Assembly (NCBI GenBank): GCA_000432855.1 | Contig: HF990851.1 | Location: forward strand, 1 to 56,893 | Length of the DNA: 56,893 nt | DNA from: Firmicutes bacterium CAG:822 | Lineage (GTDB): Bacteria > Bacillota_I > Bacilli_A > RF39 > UBA660 | Direction: 5' to 3' | Shown here: positions 33,852 to 43,500 of the stretch, piece after piece | Numbering within the stretch: the stretch's first letter is position 1 | Layout: every line of letters starts with the position of its first letter | Notes under the pieces: model-generated | Databases searched by the model: none | Told to the model about the DNA's origin: nothing | The model's input: only the letters and a program-made list of their open reading frames with translations | Program-made: the position numbers and the translations under genes

Positions 33852-35366
33852 ATGAAAAAGAAGAAGAAAATACTATTAGGCCCCGTTATAACAATTATAA
33901 TTTTAACAATATTAATTATGATTATTAGTGCCATATGTTCCGCCCTAGGTGTCCAAGGTGAAATTACTAGTATAAATAATCAAAGCCTTGAAACATCAAT
34001 GGTCACGGTTAGAAGTATCTTCTCCAAAGAAGGATTAGCTTACTTCTTCTCATCACCAGTTGATACATTCAAAAACTTTGAACCATTAGTACTCTTAATC
34101 ATTTCTTTAATGGCTGTTTCAATTGGTAAAGCCAGTGGTTTATTTAAAGCCATATTTACTCCACTAAAAAGATTAAAACCAGGAGTTGTTACATTCTTTA
34201 CTTTATTTGCTGGTATTGTTTCATCATTCCTTGGAGAATATGGATTTATCTTAGTTTTACCACTCACAGCAGTTATTTATCAATATTTAGGCCGTAATTC
34301 CATGCTTGGTATTTTAACTGCTTTTATCGGTGTCAGTATGGGTTATGGAGCTGGATTAGTCTTTAACTATGATGACTACCAATTAGGTTTACTTACAAGA
34401 GCTGCTGCCGTTGTCGATGTCGATGAAAATTATGTCTTTAATGCTTGGTCAAATTCTTACGCCATGGTTGCTGCTACATTTATTCTATCTATCATTGGAA
34501 CCCTTGTTGTTGAAAATATTTTAAGACCGAAAGTTAAAGAATCAATTAAAGAAGAAGATAATTTAGTAATATCGAAAAAAGGTTTATTATTTAGTGGTAT
34601 TGCTTTTGTAATATTAATGTTAGTATTCTTATACACGATTATCCCAGGTCTTCCTGGCTCAGGAATTTTGCTAGATAATAGTCAAACCGATTATGTCGCT
34701 CAATTACTTGGACCAGATGCGCCATTTACTGATGCCTTTGCTTTTGTCTTCTTAATTATTATGATGATCTGTTCTGGAATATATGGATTTATTTCTAAAA
34801 ACATTATAAACACTAATGACTTTAGCGTTGGACTATCAAAAGAATTTGATAACTTAGGTTATATGTTTATCTTGATGTTCTTTGCTTCATTACTTGTTAG
34901 TATTTTAAATTGGACTAACTTAGGAACCGTTGTCGCTTCTTGGTTAATCTCATTTATGAGTAATCTAGAATTTACTGGTCTACCATTAATAATTACTATG
35001 TTCTTAGTAATTGTTATCATGTCATTCTTAATACCGGATGCTATAACCAAATGGACACTCGCATCCCCTATTCTAGTCCCACTATTCATGAAGGCTAATA
35101 TCACCCCAGACTTTACTCAATTTATTTTTAAAGCAGCTGATAGTGTTGGAAAAGGTATGACACCATTCTTTGTATATTTCATTGTCATGCTTGCTTTCCT
35201 TGAAAAATACAACAACAAAGAAAGTAATAAAATAACCGTTTTTGGAACCTTAAAATTATTAAGACCAACGGCATTAATCTTCGCAGTTATTTGGTTCATT
35301 ATTGTTATAGGCTTCTTCGTTATTGGCCTTCCACTTGGACCAACAGCTGCTGCTCCAACTTTATAG
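33852..35366 (+). CDS. AbgT family transporter
   Basis: AbgT proteins are secondary transporters, some for p-aminobenzoyl-glutamate and some acting as antimetabolite efflux pumps. The 504-residue product has about 10-12 hydrophobic segments and family features such as L-G-E-Y-G-F-I-L-V-L-P-L (about 114-125), G-Y-G-A-G-L-V-F-N, and a late P-D-A-I-T-K-W-T-L-A-S-P-I-x-V-P hairpin (about 390-412). GGAGGAAGG precedes ATG 33852. Substrate unknown. Confidence 0.88.
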   Translation: MKKKKKILLGPVITIIILTILIMIISAICSALGVQGEITSINNQSLETSMVTVRSIFSKEGLAYFFSSPVDTFKNFEPLVLLIISLMAVSIGKASGLFKAIFTPLKRLKPGVVTFFTLFAGIVSSFLGEYGFILVLPLTAVIYQYLGRNSMLGILTAFIGVSMGYGAGLVFNYDDYQLGLLTRAAAVVDVDENYVFNAWSNSYAMVAATFILSIIGTLVVENILRPKVKESIKEEDNLVISKKGLLFSGIAFVILMLVFLYTIIPGLPGSGILLDNSQTDYVAQLLGPDAPFTDAFAFVFLIIMMICSGIYGFISKNIINTNDFSVGLSKEFDNLGYMFILMFFASLLVSILNWTNLGTVVASWLISFMSNLEFTGLPLIITMFLVIVIMSFLIPDAITKWTLASPILVPLFMKANITPDFTQFIFKAADSVGKGMTPFFVYFIVMLAFLEKYNNKESNKITVFGTLKLLRPTALIFAVIWFIIVIGFFVIGLPLGPTAAAPTL

Positions 35367-35377
35367 TTGGAGTTTTT
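35353..35377 (+). terminator. Terminator after the AbgT gene
   Basis: CTCCAAC (35353-35359) pairs with GTTGGAG (35366-35372) with a six-base loop and a T-run; the stem overlaps the stop codon. Confidence 0.85.
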
Positions 35378-35415
35378 ATTATAATTTGATAAAATAAAAT
35401 AAAGGAAGTGGTTAG

Positions 35416-36666
35416 ATGAAAAGAAGAATTAGTAAGAAAAAAATAATCATATTTCTTATATTATTACTTGTTATTGCTCTCATCACGGCTTTTATAATTT
35501 ATTTAAATGTTAGAATTGTCGATGATAATAGTGGCTTTACTTTAAAAGATGACTTAACGGCTGAAGTATATACTAAAGCAAATATCAAAGATTTTATAAA
35601 AACAATTGAAGGTGATATTTTAAGTAGTGATAAAATTGATACTGAAACCTTAGGCACCCAAGAACTAACATTTATTTACTTAAATAAAGATAATAAAAAA
35701 AGACGTGGAACCATTGAAATAAACGTTGTCGACACCGAAAAACCACTTGTTTGGGTTAGTAATAATTATAGTACCAAAGTTGGGAGCGACTTGGATTTAG
35801 AAAACACCATTATGTGTGTTGATAACTATGATAATAAACCATCATGTGAAATAGAAGGTGAATATGATATCAATACTCCAGGAACCTATAATTTAACCTT
35901 CACAGCTAAAGATAATAGTGGCAATACCTATCAAAAAGATTTTAACCTAACTGTTTATGAACCAGTAACCAATAATCAAACAACAAATACTCCTCAAACT
36001 TCAACCGAACCAACCGAACCAGAGTATACCGATTTTAATGATATTTTAAATACCCATAAAAATGAAAACACCGAAATTGGTATCGATGTATCTAAATGGC
36101 AAGGAGAAATAGATTTTGAAAAAGTAAAAAACGCTGGCGCTTCCTTTGTCATGATAAGAGTTGGTAGTCAAAGCGGTACTGGTGGTGATTATGTCTTAGA
36201 TCCTACCTTTAAACAAAATATTGAAAATGCTTTAAAAAATGATTTGAAAGTTGGCGTATATTTCTATTCGTATGCTGATAGTGAAAAAGAAGCTAAAAAA
36301 CAAGCAAACTGGGTAATTAAGCAAATTAAAGATTATGATATTTCCTTACCTATCGTCTTTGACTTTGAAAGTTTTGATGCTTTTAACGAAATGGAACTTA
36401 GTATCTTTGGTCTAAACCAAATAGCTAATACCTTTATTGAAACTGTCGATGATGCCGGATATAATGGTGTTCTATACGGTAGTAAAAATTATTTGAATGC
36501 TATATGGAAATACCACACTGCTCCAGTCTGGCTCGCCCACTATACTTACCAAACTGATTATGATGGCGAATATTTCATGTGGCAAATGTGCGATGATGGT
36601 AAAATAGATGGTATTGACGGTTATGTTGATATAGATATTTTGTATAAAAATTCTAGTGAAAACTAG
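35416..36666 (+). CDS. Membrane-anchored GH25 lysozyme with an Ig-like domain
   Basis: A 416-residue cell-wall muramidase. A lysine-rich N-terminus and one membrane helix (10-30) anchor it. Residues about 40-180 form one or two Ig-like (DUF5011/HYR-type) domains, with C133 and C143 likely forming a disulphide. A Thr/Pro-rich linker (about 190-205) leads to the GH25 domain (about 220-412), with catalytic D in G-I-D-V-S-K-W-Q-G and D-F-E in V-F-D-F-E-S. It sits with VanY and 3D-domain proteins as evidence that this organism makes peptidoglycan. Confidence 0.9.
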   Translation: MKRRISKKKIIIFLILLLVIALITAFIIYLNVRIVDDNSGFTLKDDLTAEVYTKANIKDFIKTIEGDILSSDKIDTETLGTQELTFIYLNKDNKKRRGTIEINVVDTEKPLVWVSNNYSTKVGSDLDLENTIMCVDNYDNKPSCEIEGEYDINTPGTYNLTFTAKDNSGNTYQKDFNLTVYEPVTNNQTTNTPQTSTEPTEPEYTDFNDILNTHKNENTEIGIDVSKWQGEIDFEKVKNAGASFVMIRVGSQSGTGGDYVLDPTFKQNIENALKNDLKVGVYFYSYADSEKEAKKQANWVIKQIKDYDISLPIVFDFESFDAFNEMELSIFGLNQIANTFIETVDDAGYNGVLYGSKNYLNAIWKYHTAPVWLAHYTYQTDYDGEYFMWQMCDDGKIDGIDGYVDIDILYKNSSEN

Positions 36667-36685
36667 ATTTTTTGTTATTAGGAAA

Positions 36686-36747
36686 ATTACGGTATAGCGT
36701 AATAAATTATCTAAAAAGCGAAAAAATTACGACACACCGTAATTTTT
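36686..36747 (+). terminator. Two tandem hairpins after the lysozyme gene
   Basis: ATTACG/CGTAAT (36686-36691 with 36698-36703) and AAAAATTACG/CGTAATTTTT (36722-36731 with 36738-36747). Both use the same ATTACG core. The second, with A/T-rich flanks, can end transcription from both sides; the convergent gene ends at 36836. Confidence 0.65.
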
Positions 36748-36835
36748 AATAGTAATTTAAACTCATTCACGCCCAAATTTAATATAAATTATTTGATAGT
36801 AAAACATATAGCAAAAATCAATTGCCAACTATTTA

Positions 36836-38362
36836 TTATCTTATTTTAGTAATATATTTTTGATTACTAGAATTTATTTTTTGTTTATTTGTATATTCTA
36901 ATAAATTTAATCTAATTAAAGGCTTCAATATTTTATTATTCACATAGTTTCTTGATTTAAGTTGTAAATAATCTCTGATTTCTTTTGCTGATTTAGGAGT
37001 CTTACAATATTCTAACAACTCTTTATATTTAAAAATAAAAGTACTAACTTGCACACTGACTTGCTCACTAACTTGCATACTGTTTTGGTCCCCAACTTGC
37101 ATACTAACTTGCTCACTACTTAAATCAAAACTATTTCTAAAAATAACTTTAAAACTTCCTCTTTCGTTATAAAATTCAGGCATAGGTAAATTATAATTAC
37201 CCATTTCACGTTTCATTGTTGGTATTCCAGAATGTCTATTTTCAATTACGGAACCTTTTCCCTCTAAAATTCTAACAATAGTAGGATTTCTGACTTCCAT
37301 CATATTATCTGTACCTAATTTTTCAATTTTATTTGGTCCATATAAAGCTCCAGGACTTAGTATTTCTATTCTATCTTCGTACATATAAACAGAGATATAA
37401 GCATTTTCGGTTTTAAAACTGTAATCTCTATGTATAAGTGCATTCGCCACAGCCTCTCTTAAAGCTTCAATTGGATATTCAGTTCTGTTAATACGCTTGC
37501 CATTTTCATCAATAATCACACTTGTTTTCATATTTCTTCTTAAAAAGTTCATAGTGCCTTCCAACATTTCCTCAATAGTTCCTTCAATTCTTTTGTTATC
37601 AATAAATCTCTCACCCATACTGCCAGTATCACCTAATTTAGTACCCGGTACAACAACACAAGCTACAAATAATTGTGGATAATAACTTTGTGGATATTTG
37701 CCAAATATCATAGTTCCGGACAAGGTTGGATATATATTAGTATTGTCGCTATCAACTATCCCACACAATTTTAAATTTTCTTTAAAAGAATTTTTCGCAA
37801 AGTTCGGTCTATCACTTTTAATTTTATTAATATATTCTTTTAAATCATTAATATTTAAATTATCTATTGTTGAACTTTTATTAGGCCTTTTATCTTCAAT
37901 TATATGGTCTTTGTAACTTTGCAAGGCATAGATTTCGTAATCTGTCATTACTTCATCACTCTCACCCACTCTAATATATGAACCACCTTTTAAACCTTTA
38001 GGTTTATAATAACAAGGCTTTTTATTTTGGGCCATTTCACTAACTTTAACAGCCAAAATATTTTTACTTTCAAATTCTATAGGTAATATTTCTACTCTAA
38101 TTTTTGGCTCCATAGAATCATTACATAATGAAGCTATTTGTTTTTGTAAATCATTAATATCATATACTCCCTCTGTAGCAAACCCTTTCTCTTCTGATAA
38201 ACCAAAAATAATTAAACCCCCATTTCTATTTGAAAAACTAGAAAATGTGTCGTAGCACCTCTTGGGAAACCCCTTAGCTGCCGATTTAATTTCAATTGTA
38301 CTAGTTTCACTTTTATATTTTCTGACTAAATTAATTGCATCAATTACTATTTCCTTATTCAT
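36836..38362 (-). CDS. AlbA_2/Schlafen-type putative transcription regulator
   Basis: The 508-residue protein has an N-terminal AlbA_2 (Schlafen AlbA) domain: E-I-K-S-A-A-K-G, then S-F-S-N-R-N-G-G-L-I-I-F-G-L-S-E (about 40-55). A GHKL-type ATPase-like segment follows (A-L-R-E-A-V-A-N-A-L-I-H-R-D-Y). A low-complexity tandem of M-Q-V-G/S and V-S-x-Q-V-S (about 410-432) comes next, then a C-terminal winged helix. GAAGGTGAAAAC precedes ATG 38362 (complement). Such proteins occur as accessory regulators or defence-linked genes in genomic variable spots. The target is unknown. Confidence 0.85.
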   Translation of the reverse strand: MNKEIVIDAINLVRKYKSETSTIEIKSAAKGFPKRCYDTFSSFSNRNGGLIIFGLSEEKGFATEGVYDINDLQKQIASLCNDSMEPKIRVEILPIEFESKNILAVKVSEMAQNKKPCYYKPKGLKGGSYIRVGESDEVMTDYEIYALQSYKDHIIEDKRPNKSSTIDNLNINDLKEYINKIKSDRPNFAKNSFKENLKLCGIVDSDNTNIYPTLSGTMIFGKYPQSYYPQLFVACVVVPGTKLGDTGSMGERFIDNKRIEGTIEEMLEGTMNFLRRNMKTSVIIDENGKRINRTEYPIEALREAVANALIHRDYSFKTENAYISVYMYEDRIEILSPGALYGPNKIEKLGTDNMMEVRNPTIVRILEGKGSVIENRHSGIPTMKREMGNYNLPMPEFYNERGSFKVIFRNSFDLSSEQVSMQVGDQNSMQVSEQVSVQVSTFIFKYKELLEYCKTPKSAKEIRDYLQLKSRNYVNNKILKPLIRLNLLEYTNKQKINSSNQKYITKIR

Positions 38363-38473
38363 GTTTTCACCTTCTATATATAACACACGATATAAACATC
38401 CCATTTCCTTTTTATTTAACTTTTTATTTAAAAAAAAATCAAATTATAGTATAATATCTACTGGTGATGAATA

Positions 38474-39571
38474 ATGAGTTTAACCGCAGGAATTGTTGGC
38501 TTACCTAATGTTGGTAAATCAACTTTATTTAATGCCATAACAAAACAAAATATTTTGGCCGCTAACTACCCTTTCGCAACTATTGAACCTAATGTTGGAA
38601 TGGTTACAGTTCCAGATGAAAGAGTGACTTTCTTAGAAAATATGTATAAACCAAAAAAAACAATTCCAGCCACCTTTGAATTTACCGATATTGCTGGTCT
38701 TGTAGAAGGTGCTTCTAAAGGTGAAGGATTAGGTAATAAATTTTTATCACATATCAGAGAAGTCGATGCCATATGTGAAGTTGTTAGGTGTTTTGAAGAT
38801 CCAAATGTTACCCATGTTTCTGGTAACGTCGATCCGATTAGGGATGCCTCAGTAATCAATGTTGAATTAGAACTAGCCGATCTCGAAGTAATTGAAAATA
38901 GATTAGGTAGAATGGGTAAAAAAGCTAGATTAGCCAATGACAAAGAAGCTATGAAAGAAGCAGAACTTTTAGAAAAATTAAAAGAAAATTTAGAAAAAAA
39001 TATCAATCCAAGAAACTTAGATTTAACTGAAGAAGAATTAAAAATCTTAAAACCATTTAATTTATTAACTCTAAAACCAATCATTTATGTCGCAAACGTT
39101 AACGAAGATGAAATAACCACAGAAAATGAATATGTCAAAAAACTAAGAGAATATGCGGATAAAGAAAATGCTGAAGTAGTTGTAATATGCGCTAAAATTG
39201 AATCAGAATTATCTGAATTAGATGACGAAGATAAAAAAGAATTATTAAATGATTTAGGTATCGAAGAAAGTGGTTTGGATAAGTTAATTAAATCATCTTA
39301 TAAATTGTTAGGCCTATCAACCTATTTAACTGCCGGACCAGATGAAGTTAGAGCTTGGACTTATAAACAAGGTATGAAAGCTCCAGAATGTGCAGGTATA
39401 ATTCATACCGACTTTCAAAAAGGATTTATTAAAGCTGAAATTATGAGCTTTGATGATCTAAAAAAATATGGTTCAGAATTAAAAGTTAAAGAAGCCGGAA
39501 GATTAAGATTAGAAGGTAAAGACTATGTTATGCAAGATGGTGACATATGTCACTTTAGATTTAATGTTTAA
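38474..39571 (+). CDS. ychF: Redox-regulated ATPase YchF (Obg-like)
   Basis: YchF is a ribosome-associated ATPase of the Obg family. The 365-residue protein has G1 G-L-P-N-V-G-K-S-T (8-16), G3 D-I-A-G-L-V-E-G-A-S-K-G, and a TGS domain at the C-terminus. The G4 motif is N-V-N-E rather than NKxD, as in ATP-specific YchF. In Bacillus, ychF (yyaF) directly precedes rpsF-ssb-rpsR; here the 15.7-kb accessory island lies between them. TATAAT at 38450-38455 is the likely -10. Confidence 0.97.
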   Translation: MSLTAGIVGLPNVGKSTLFNAITKQNILAANYPFATIEPNVGMVTVPDERVTFLENMYKPKKTIPATFEFTDIAGLVEGASKGEGLGNKFLSHIREVDAICEVVRCFEDPNVTHVSGNVDPIRDASVINVELELADLEVIENRLGRMGKKARLANDKEAMKEAELLEKLKENLEKNINPRNLDLTEEELKILKPFNLLTLKPIIYVANVNEDEITTENEYVKKLREYADKENAEVVVICAKIESELSELDDEDKKELLNDLGIEESGLDKLIKSSYKLLGLSTYLTAGPDEVRAWTYKQGMKAPECAGIIHTDFQKGFIKAEIMSFDDLKKYGSELKVKEAGRLRLEGKDYVMQDGDICHFRFNV

Positions 39572-39633
39572 AAACAATTAAAAAATACATACTAATAATG
39601 GTGATTAATATGTATTTACTTAATTGTTTTTTT
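39571..39633 (+). terminator. ychF terminator that contains the next gene's start codon
   Basis: AAAACAATTAA (39571-39581) pairs with TTAATTGTTTT (39620-39630), and inner ATACATA (39585-39591) pairs with TATGTAT (39609-39615), followed by a T-run. The falling arm includes the ATG at 39610 and first codons of the next gene. A ychF transcript would end inside that coding sequence. Confidence 0.75.
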
Positions 39634-40113
39634 ATATATTCCATTTTAGGTTTTATTGTTGAAGGTATATTTACTTTAATAGTATCTGGCCATTTTTCAA
39701 GTGGAATTTTATATGGCCCATGGACTCCAGTATATGGCTTTGGAGCTATATTAACACTCATAATATCAAGAAAAATATTTAAAAACATGCATCAAAGTAG
39801 ATTTATAGAAACTTTAGTAACTTTTGTAATATTAACAATAGTATTAACTATTATTGAATGGATAGGAGGAATATTAATCGAAAACCTATTTCATGAAACA
39901 CTATGGAATTATAAAAATTATAAATATAATATCGGTAAATATATTTCCCTAGAAATGTCATTAGTTTGGGGCATTGTTAGTATATTTGTAATTTATTTTA
40001 TAAAACCACTCATAGACAAATTGGAAAAGAAAATTCCTAAATTTATAACCATAATAATTACAATATTATTTATTATTGATCTAATTACTACAACTGTTAT
40101 TAAATTAAAATAA
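39610..40113 (+). CDS. Putative ABC-transporter type IV (CmpB-like) membrane protein
   Basis: A 167-residue integral membrane protein with 4-5 hydrophobic segments. The motif G-P-W-T-P-V-Y-G-F-G-A (about 38-48), preceded by an E near the first helix (I-V-E-G-I), is characteristic of the PF06541-type 'putative ABC-transporter type IV' family. Function is unknown. ATG 39610 is chosen for the preceding GGTGATT. The start lies in the arm of the ychF terminator, so its translation needs an own promoter or readthrough with melting of the hairpin. Confidence 0.8.
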   Translation: MYLLNCFFIYSILGFIVEGIFTLIVSGHFSSGILYGPWTPVYGFGAILTLIISRKIFKNMHQSRFIETLVTFVILTIVLTIIEWIGGILIENLFHETLWNYKNYKYNIGKYISLEMSLVWGIVSIFVIYFIKPLIDKLEKKIPKFITIIITILFIIDLITTTVIKLK

Positions 40114-40125
40114 AGAAAGTTTAAC

Positions 40126-40314
40126 TTAAGAATTTACTTTCCTTTTTTCTTCCACCTCCATATTATTTAAAGCATATTCACATGCTTGTATAACAAATGC
40201 TGAAAAAGTTGCATTCTTCCCTACTAAAGCTTTTTCAATTTTATCAATTAATTCAACAGGAAATCTAACAGTCTTATTTTCAGTTTCTTTTCGATCTGGT
40301 TTTATTTGAAACAT
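40126..40314 (-). CDS. Ribbon-helix-helix (CopG/Arc-like) regulator
   Basis: A 62-residue protein from ATG 40314 (complement), 5 nt after GGAGG. Residues 13-55 give a ribbon-helix-helix fold: N-K-T-V-R-F-P-V-E-L-I-D-K-I-E as strand and first helix, then F-S-A-F-V-I-Q-A-C-E-Y-A-L as second helix. Such proteins are dimeric DNA-binding regulators, often autoregulatory. It is transcribed away from the first giant surface gene, with an operator-like repeat between them (40386-40414). No toxin partner is adjacent. Confidence 0.82.
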   Translation of the reverse strand: MFQIKPDRKETENKTVRFPVELIDKIEKALVGKNATFSAFVIQACEYALNNMEVEEKRKVNS

Positions 40315-40385
40315 TGTATCCTCCTTATTCAATAAACATAATGCAATCACTACCACAATTTTAATACAAAAGGCATATAAATAAC

Positions 40386-40414
40386 GCAAGACAACTGTCT
40401 TACAAGTGTCTTGC
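40386..40414. promoter_or_regulatory. Operator-like repeat, candidate site for the RHH regulator
   Basis: Inverted repeat GCAAGACA (40386-40393) and TGTCTTGC (40407-40414), with an extra TGTCTT half-site at 40396-40401. Half-site starts 40396 and 40407 are 11 bp apart, about one helical turn. The right arm overlaps the -35 of the surface-gene promoter, so binding would block it. Confidence 0.6.
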
Positions 40415-40439
40415 AAAAACCGTTTTCATGTTATATAAT
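40411..40439 (+). promoter_or_regulatory. Promoter of surface gene 1
   Basis: TTGCAA (40411-40416), 17-bp spacer, TATAAT (40434-40439). It leaves a leader of about 65 nt before ATG 40511. The spacer has TTTTCATG in common with the promoter of surface gene 2. Confidence 0.75.
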
Positions 40440-40510
40440 TAAAATAAGATAAAATATAACAATATATGACAAATGTTTATTCTTATAATTTAAAGTAGGT
40501 GGGTGAGTAT

Positions 40511-43500
40511 ATGCATAGGAGTAAGAAAAAGAGAAACATAGTAATATTTAGTTTAGTAGGAATTTTATTATGTATGGTAGTAGGATATGCCGCTTTTCAA
40601 ACAAGATTAGAAATAAAAGGTACATCAAAAGTAACAAGTAACTGGAATATATTAATAACAAATGTTACTGATGGAACCCCAACAGGATCAGCCGAAAATG
40701 CCGTAAAACCATCATGGAAAAATACATCCGCATCAATGGAAGCCAACTTGTATGATAAAGGTGATGCCATGGAGTATGATGTCACCATAGAAAATAAAGG
40801 TACGATAGATGCCAAACTAAATGATATTCTAACTAATTTACAAAATAGTAATAGTGATGCTGTCATCATTACTTTTTCAGGTTATACTAAAGGTGAAGTA
40901 TTACAAGCTGGTGGAAGTAAATTAATACACGTTAAAATAGAATATAATCCAGAATATGAAGGCGGAGAGACCTCAAGTGAAGTAGAAATAGATTTTGAAT
41001 ATACTCAAGATAATAAAAGTGAAGATATTCCAGATACATACTTACTCACCTATGACTATAGGACCAATGGCGGAGAAAGAGTAGATAGTGAAGGAGAATA
41101 TCTAACGAGTGGAAGTAATGTCGATCTAAGTAATGTGGCTTATAAACAAGGTTGGAGGTTTGTTGGTTGGAATACTGATAAAGATGCCGAAGTAGGTATG
41201 ACTAGCTATCAAATGAAAGAACAGGCCACAACTTTATATGCCATATACTCAAAAGATTTAACTGTTACTTATGAAAAAGGAGAAAATGTAGAAAGTATAA
41301 GTAAAAATGAAGATGCTTGTACAATCTATAATAATGAAACCTCATGTGAAGTAACTTTGCCAACAATCACACCTAGTACAGGATATGCAGTAGATGGTTG
41401 GTATAATGGTAATGATAAAGCAGGAGATCCAGAAGATAAATATAGTCTTACAAATAATATAACATTAACTTCAAAAGTAAGTCAAAACACGTATACTGTA
41501 ACTTATGATTATGAAACTAATGGTGGAACAAGCACGACTAAAGAAAATGACGAAGTAAATTATGGAGAAGAAATAGATTTAACTCCAACAGCCACTAAAT
41601 CAGGATGGACATTTGTCGGATGGAATACAAATAAAGATGCCACAACAGGACTATCATCACTAACTATGGGAGATAGTAATGTTACTTTATATGCGATATA
41701 TAGAAAAGAAGCCAGAACCATAACTATAACCTTTAATAAAAATGGATCTACTAGTCAAACACCGAGTGGAGGAAGTGCTAATACCGCTAACACTTTAACC
41801 CAAAGTTGTACGATAGCTGCTGTATATAATAATGCGACTCAAGCAAATAGCTGTAATATAACATCACCTACAATAAACCCATCAAGTAATACACCAACAG
41901 TAGTTGGATATAATACAAGTGCATCATGTAATATAACAACCCCTTCTATAACTAGAAGTGGATTTACGATAACTGGATGGGGAACAAGTGCTAGTGCGAC
42001 AAGTGCAGCGGTTAAAGTAAATACGAGTGTAGCCATAAGTAGTAATATAACTTATTATGCTGTAACAAGTAAAGTTGTAACAGTTACATATAGTAAAGGT
42101 TCTAATGTATCATCAATAGGAAGTACATCAGGAACATGTACTATTAGAAATAGTGCGACTAATTGTCAAGTCACCCTTCCAAGTATTACTCCAAATGCTG
42201 GATACTCATCAGTTGGATGGTCAACGACTAGTGGGGCAACCACTGGAACCGCAGCTGGCAGTAAACTAACATTATCAAATAATGCCACCTATTATGCCAA
42301 TGCTATAGATAATATCGCACCCACAGCTCCAAGTATTACAAACTCATCCAAAGGAGCTTGGAGTGGCGGAAATGTAACTGTAACCGTTACTTCAACTGAT
42401 GAAGGTAGTGGAATAGATCATTATGAATGGTATGAAAATGGCGCATGGACAACAAGAGCTTTATCTACATCTAACGGAGTTGGAACAATAACCTTCACAG
42501 CCGATAGGAATACAAACATTCAATTTAGGGCAATAGATAAAGCTGGAAATATATCAGCCATAGCCACAACACCAGTCAAAATAGATACCGCAAATCCAAC
42601 ACTATCTATTTCAACCACAAATACAACCAATAGTATTACCGTAGTAGCTAATGCATCAGCTACTAGTGGAATAAGCAAATATGAATTTTCAAAAGATGGT
42701 GGAAAGACCTGGCAAACAGGAACTGGAAGTAGTTATACATTTACTGGATTAACTGCTGGAACAAGTTATAATATTCAAGTTAGAGTAACATCAAATAGTG
42801 GAAAAACATCAACATCAAGTAAAAATGTAACCACATCAAGTATATCAAAACCAACATTTAGTGAAGAAGGAACAACAAGTAAAACAGTCACTATAACTTA
42901 TCCAAGTGGATGTGGTTCATCATTAACATGTACATATCAAAAAGATAATGGAACTGCAGTAAATGTAACAAGTAGTACAGTCAAAGTATCATTTACCGAT
43001 AGTGGAAATTTAAAAGCTACAGTTAGTGATGGAACAAATACAGTAAGTAGTTCATATACCGTAAAAGTAGGAAGAACTGTAACTTATAACTATAGTACAA
43101 ATGGTGGAACATCAGCTACTAAAACGACAGCGACAGTTGAAGAAGGATCCGCTATAGATTTAACTCCAACAGCCACTAAATCAGGATGGACATTTGTTGG
43201 ATGGAATACAAATAAAGATGCCACAACAAAATTATCCTCATTAACTATGGGAGATAGTAATGTCACATTGTATGCCATATATAGAAAAGAAGCTAAAACA
43301 ATAACTATAACCTTTAATAAAAATGGCGCAACAAGTCAAACACCGAACGGTGGGTCAGCAAACAGTAATACTTCACTTACTCAAAGTTGTACAATAGCTG
43401 CCGTATATAATAATGCTACTCAAGCAACAAGCTGTAATATAACCTCACCAACGATTAATGCGAGTAGTAATACACCAACTGTAATAGGATATAATACATC

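Noticed and set aside
40126..40314. Toxin-antitoxin module
   Set aside because: The RHH protein could be an antitoxin, but neither neighbour is a small toxin-like gene.
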